Below, in pieces: positions 7,879 to 11,621 of a stretch of DNA of 11,621 nt; the first letter of the stretch is position 1, and every line of letters begins with the position of its first letter. The stretch is taken from the NCBI GenBank assembly GCA_025929125.1, contig JAICMT010000016.1, positions 1 through 11,621 on the forward strand. The letters run 5' to 3'. Below the pieces are notes generated by a model, which saw only the letters and a list, made by a program, of their open reading frames with translations, ran no database searches and was not told the origin of the DNA. Both the position numbers and the translations under genes were made by a program. This DNA comes from Acidobacteriaceae bacterium. GTDB lineage: Bacteria; Acidobacteriota; Terriglobia; Terriglobales; Acidobacteriaceae.

Positions 7879-8045
7879 AACAGTACTCTCCGTCAAAACA
7901 CGTGTGAAGAGACCGGGGACTCGCTGTTTTGCGCCGAAATCGTACACCGCGCGCCGCGAGCCTGTCTCAACATCAGAGTAGACGTCCGCCAATACCACCC
8001 GCGCGGGAAATCCGGTTCAGGGAATCCAGCCAGCCAACAACCCAT
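7879..8045. other. Leader region of the secreted-protein gene
   Basis: This is the 167 bases between the ATG at 7878 and the end of the candidate RNA. Apart from the ribosome site I found no clear promoter hexamers. It could be an ordinary promoter region, or the 5' leader if transcription reads through the upstream hairpin. Confidence 0.35.
7886..7891 (-). promoter_or_regulatory. Ribosome binding site of the secreted-protein gene
   Basis: On the minus strand GGAGAG stands seven bases before the ATG at 7878. It decides that start over the longer open frame reaching 7998, and it places the signal peptide exactly at the N-terminus. Confidence 0.65.
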
Positions 8046-8238
8046 CGCAAAAGGCAAGGGCAGCCTGCTTGAGGCTGCCCTTCCTTCCCGGAGCTTCGCA
8101 AAATGAGGAACCCTGCGGAGACTCCCACTCATAAGGGGTGAGAGCGCCACCGACTTCGGCGTTGCACTCCTGTACTAAGCAACTAGCCTGCCAAACTTCA
8201 CAGGGCCGCTTACCTGGAAACCCACAGGTTTTGGCGGG
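8046..8238 (-). ncRNA. Candidate structured non-coding RNA (family not recognised)
   Basis: The roughly 190-base stretch lies upstream of both flanking genes yet ends in a strong hairpin, which suggests its own transcript. Read on the minus strand it can form GCCAAA (8230-8235) with UUUGGC (8190-8195). It can also form a hairpin ACCUG/CAGGU (8225-8229 with 8212-8216), and hairpins GUUGC/GCAAC (8161-8165, 8179-8183), GCC/GGC (8146-8148, 8158-8160) and CUCA/UGAG (8128-8131, 8139-8142). A nine-pair helix joins GGCCCUGUG (8199-8207) with CGCAGGGUU (8109-8117). The last uses three G-U pairs that would be mismatches on the plus strand, favouring the minus strand. The GCCAAA helix and the nine-pair helix would interlock as a pseudoknot, or be alternatives. 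Size would suit 6S RNA, but the multi-branched fold does not; it could also be a cis-regulatory leader. Ends are estimates. Confidence 0.45.
8056..8082. terminator. Strong hairpin ending the candidate RNA
   Basis: A perfect 11-base stem (AAGGGCAGCCT pairing with AGGCTGCCCTT) closes a 5-base loop (GCTTG on plus). On the minus strand it is followed by TTGCCTTTTGC, and on the plus strand by TTCCTTCCC, so the minus direction has the slightly better U-run. Its place between two divergent gene starts means it cannot end either neighbouring gene, which points to a separate transcript or an attenuator. Confidence 0.65.
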
Positions 8239-8244
8239 GCTTGG

Positions 8245-8274
8245 ATTCCAATGTGAAAAATTTTGCCAACTCAA
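8245..8274 (-). promoter_or_regulatory. Candidate promoter for the minus-strand RNA
   Basis: On the minus strand a -35-like TTGAGT (8269-8274) and a -10-like TGGAAT (8245-8250) are separated by 18 bases rich in A and T. Each hexamer matches the sigma-70 consensus at four of six positions. Transcription would begin near 8238. The match is moderate and partly motivated by the structured RNA downstream. Confidence 0.35.
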
Positions 8275-8310
8275 TGGGTAATCCGATTCCTCCCGCGCTC
8301 CGCGCAGCGC

Positions 8311-9803
<1,493 letters not shown>

Positions 9804-9819
9804 CCCATGCGTATCCGTC

Positions 9820-9852
9820 CCAGAGCCCCACAGCTACCCTGTGGGGCTCCGG
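9820..9852 (+). terminator. Terminator hairpin after enolase
   Basis: A perfect 11-base stem, GAGCCCCACAG (9823-9833) with CTGTGGGGCTC (9839-9849), has loop CTACC and two more outer C-G pairs after one mismatch. The following CCTTTGCC is a poor U-run, so it may be a weak intrinsic terminator or an RNA-stabilising 3' hairpin. It separates enolase from the hydrolase. Confidence 0.7.
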
Positions 9853-9901
9853 CCTTTGCCAATCCGGAATCTAGCAGTTAGCGACCAGCAGCCAGCAACC
9901 T

Positions 9902-10690
9902 ATGTCCCTCCTCTGCCTCAACGACCTCACCATCCACTATGAGCAGGCCGGCGCCGGCACGCCCGTCCTGCTCATCCACGGCCATCCGTTTGACTGCACC
10001 ATGTGGCGGCCCCAACTCGCGGCCGGTCTTCCCGCTCATCTCATCGCGCCCGACCTGCGCAATTTCGGCCGCTCGGTCTCGCAGAACGGGCCGGCGGGAT
10101 GGCCCACCTACGCCGAGGACCTGCTCGCGTTCACCGACTCACTCGGCATCGACCGCTTTGCCGCTGCCGGGCTCTCCATGGGCGGGCAGATAGCGCTGGA
10201 GCTTGCCGCGCTTGCTCCCGACCGCCTGATCGGGCTTGCGCTCTGCGACACCTTCGCGCAACTCGACACACCGGAGAAATCATCCGGTCGCCTCGCCCTT
10301 GCCGAACGCCTCGAGCGGGAAGGCATGGACGGTTATGCCAAAGAAGTGCTGCCCAAAATGCTCTGCGCACAAACTCTTGAGACTAAGCCGGAGATCGCGC
10401 ACGAGCTGTTGGACATGATGCAGCGCTGTCCGGTACGCGGGGCGGCCGAAGCCGCGCGCGCGCGCACCGGTCGCCGTGATTACCTGCCGCTTCTCGCAGA
10501 AATCGGCGTGCCGACGCTGATCGTTGTCGGCGAGCACGATGCATTTACCCCAGTTGCCGACGCCGAGCGGATGCATGCGGCCATCCCCAACTCCGTGCTC
10601 GTCGTCCTGCAGCAGGCAGGGCACGTCGCCAACCTCGAACAGCCGCAGGCCTTCGACGCGGCCCTTGGCAGGTTCGTGCGTCGGCTTTGA
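9902..10690 (+). CDS. Alpha/beta hydrolase
   Basis: A 262-residue protein of the single-domain alpha/beta hydrolase fold; the substrate cannot be told from the sequence. The oxyanion-hole turn is HGHPFD at 26-31, and APDLRNFGRS (49-58) follows. The nucleophile elbow is GLSMGG with Ser92, the acid is Asp213 in VVGEHDAFTP and the base is His241 in QAGHVANLEQP, so the triad is complete. The cap is small (about 125-185). The closest look is to the broad group containing 3-oxoadipate enol-lactonases and related esterases, but no aromatic-degradation gene is near. I see no signal peptide, so it is probably cytoplasmic. No good ribosome site precedes the ATG at 9902; the beta-1 strand (CLNDLTIHYEQAG) begins just after it, so the start cannot be far off. 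A small gene follows after 18 bases. Confidence 0.92.
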   Translation: MSLLCLNDLTIHYEQAGAGTPVLLIHGHPFDCTMWRPQLAAGLPAHLIAPDLRNFGRSVSQNGPAGWPTYAEDLLAFTDSLGIDRFAAAGLSMGGQIALELAALAPDRLIGLALCDTFAQLDTPEKSSGRLALAERLEREGMDGYAKEVLPKMLCAQTLETKPEIAHELLDMMQRCPVRGAAEAARARTGRRDYLPLLAEIGVPTLIVVGEHDAFTPVADAERMHAAIPNSVLVVLQQAGHVANLEQPQAFDAALGRFVRRL

Positions 10691-10696
10691 AGCCGG

Positions 10697-10703
10697 AAGG
10701 GAG
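10697..10703 (+). promoter_or_regulatory. Strong ribosome binding site for the small coiled-coil gene
   Basis: AAGGGAG lies five bases before the GTG at 10709, a near-ideal arrangement. It lies between the hydrolase stop and this GTG, and is the main reason to accept both the small gene and its non-ATG start. Confidence 0.6.
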
Positions 10704-10708
10704 CGATT

Positions 10709-10915
10709 GTGGATTGTTGCAGCGGAGCGAATGCAAACGAAGCGGAGTTTGAGCGGCTGACCGCGCAAATCGCAGAGCTCGAGATCCGAGAGGCCGAGAT
10801 CCTCGCCATTCCCGGCGGCGAGCTGTCAGTCGAACTCGCGGGTATCCGCGAGGAGCGCGCAGGTTTGACGCGTGAGTTAGAAGAGCTGTGGGCGCGGCGC
10901 TCGAATCGCTGCTGA
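10709..10915 (+). CDS. Small coiled-coil protein, function unknown
   Basis: A 68-residue protein starting at GTG with a very good ribosome site. After MDCCSGANANEAE it is almost wholly charged helix with leucine/isoleucine spacing typical of a coiled coil: ERLTAQIAELEIREAEIL (15-32) and ELAGIREERAGLTRELEELW (42-61), broken by IPGGELS at 33-40, so it should fold as a helical hairpin. Cysteines lie only at the ends (3, 4 and 68), which would allow metal binding or disulfides. It starts 18 bases after the hydrolase stop and may be co-transcribed. It converges on the RNase HII gene, with 17 bases between the stops. I do not recognise a family. Confidence 0.6.
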   Translation: MDCCSGANANEAEFERLTAQIAELEIREAEILAIPGGELSVELAGIREERAGLTRELEELWARRSNRC

Positions 10916-10932
10916 ATCTCCGTCCGGCTCGG

Positions 10933-11621
10933 CTACGCGTCCACTGCCGGAGCCAGCGCTTCCTCATCCAGCGTGAGCTCGTCCAGCATGTCGTCCACGA
11001 ACCCTTCACTTTCGAGCAGGGCCTCGTCGCCGAGCGCCTCCGGAAAGAGCAAGCCGGCAGGCTCCGGCTCGCCCGCAATCAGGGCTCGCACGGGCGCGAA
11101 GCTGCGCCGGTGCAGGGGGCAGGGGCCGAGCTCGCGCAGCTGTTTCCGGTGGCTCGGCGTAGCGTAACCCTTGTGTGCCGCCAGCCCGTAGCCCGGATGC
11201 ACTTCATCCAGCTCGCGCATCAACCGGTCGCGGTGCACCTTGGCGATCACGGAGGCCGCAGCAATCGAGAGCGAGAGCGAATCGCCATAGATCAGGCGCG
11301 TCTGGGAACACGAGTGGTCCACTCGCATCGCATCGATCAGCAGATGATCCGGCGCGAGCGTGAGGCCTTGAATGGCAGCAAGCATCGCGATCCGCGTTGC
11401 CTGATAGATGTTCACCCGGTCGATCGTTTCTGCGTCGACCTCGGCCACAGAAACAGCCAGCGCACGCTTGCGAATCCGGCGGTCAAGCCGCTCGCGCTCC
11501 TGCCTGGTGAGTTGCTTTGAATCCTTCAGCCCTGCGCGGGCGAGCGCGTCCATTCGCGGCGGCAGGATCACGGCAGCGGCTACCACCGGCCCAAAGAGCG
11601 CCCCCCGGCCCACCTCGTCCA
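10933..11621 (-). CDS. rnhB: Ribonuclease HII with an acidic C-terminal tail, start beyond the right edge
   Basis: Cuts the RNA strand of RNA/DNA hybrids and nicks 5' of single ribonucleotides in DNA, the first step of ribonucleotide excision repair. About 229 codons are in the window; only the first few residues before DEVGRG are missing. The type 2 RNase H motifs are present: DEVGRGALFGPVVAAAV with the Asp-Glu pair and GRG substrate-binding motif, LKDSKQLT, LLIDAM (third acidic residue), YGDSLSLSIAAASVIAKVHRD (fourth acidic residue), HPGYGLAAHKGYATPSH and LHRRSFAPV. After SFAPVR a 50-residue tail holds 15 Asp/Glu and no Lys or Arg, which bacterial RNase HII normally lacks. A GTG within DEVGRG (11613) is not the true start. 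Confidence 0.96.
   Translation of the reverse strand, partial: DEVGRGALFGPVVAAAVILPPRMDALARAGLKDSKQLTRQERERLDRRIRKRALAVSVAEVDAETIDRVNIYQATRIAMLAAIQGLTLAPDHLLIDAMRVDHSCSQTRLIYGDSLSLSIAAASVIAKVHRDRLMRELDEVHPGYGLAAHKGYATPSHRKQLRELGPCPLHRRSFAPVRALIAGEPEPAGLLFPEALGDEALLESEGFVDDMLDELTLDEEALAPAVDA

Noticed and set aside
8055..8094. Resemblance to the signal recognition particle RNA tip (CCGGGAAGGAAGGGCAGCC on minus)
   Set aside because: The purine run is followed by the terminator stem, not by the SRP internal loops, and the flanks cannot form the long SRP helix.
8251..8265. Extended -10-like TGGCAAAAT on the minus strand as RNA promoter
   Set aside because: No matching -35 is present and the TTGAGT/TGGAAT pair in the same region fits better, though either would give nearly the same transcript.
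8017..8274. Minus-strand 85-codon frame across the RNA candidate
   Set aside because: It has only a TTG start with no ribosome site, runs through the hairpin, and shows no domain; the RNA reading explains the inverted repeats better.

Overview
The window looks like a piece of a GC-rich chromosome from an acidobacterium (Acidobacteriota, probably Terriglobia). This is an inference from gene content: a soluble Ser/Thr kinase fused to a TolB-like domain and TPR repeats, small 'MGLDIR' and YcxB-like membrane proteins, and a CcmF, enolase and RNase HII of ordinary bacterial type. I see no transposase, integrase, phage gene, CRISPR array, tRNA or rRNA.

Layout, left to right. Bases 1-1298 (minus) hold the first 432 codons of a CcmF/NrfE-type cytochrome c haem-lyase subunit that runs off the left edge. 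Upstream of it on the same strand is a stand-alone CheY-like receiver (1436-1852). A 411-base gap follows, then two small plus-strand membrane-protein genes 3 bases apart (2264-2524 and 2528-3031). These converge on a minus-strand polytopic membrane protein (3036-4193), which is divergent from a large plus-strand protein kinase (4309-6837). A minus-strand secreted protein (6853-7878) with a C-terminal half resembling the TrbI/VirB10 fold converges on the kinase. Next is a 635-base non-coding stretch, the most interesting part of the window. It carries a candidate minus-strand structured RNA ending in a strong hairpin (about 8046-8238), and a plus-strand promoter with a dyad for enolase (8514-9803). 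A terminator hairpin follows enolase. Then come an alpha/beta hydrolase (9902-10690) and a 68-codon coiled-coil protein with a GTG start (10709-10915). Last is a minus-strand RNase HII gene (10933 to beyond the right edge) with a long acidic tail.

The window reads as core and household chromosome (cytochrome c maturation, glycolysis, RNA/DNA hybrid repair) interspersed with lineage-specific signalling and envelope genes. Neighbouring genes mostly change strand, so few operons exist: the two small membrane genes, perhaps receiver plus ccmF, and perhaps hydrolase plus coiled-coil gene. I found no convincing new multi-gene system. The best leads are the unannotated RNA candidate upstream of enolase, the TrbI/VirB10-like secreted protein outside any secretion locus, and a possible leaderless start for the kinase.
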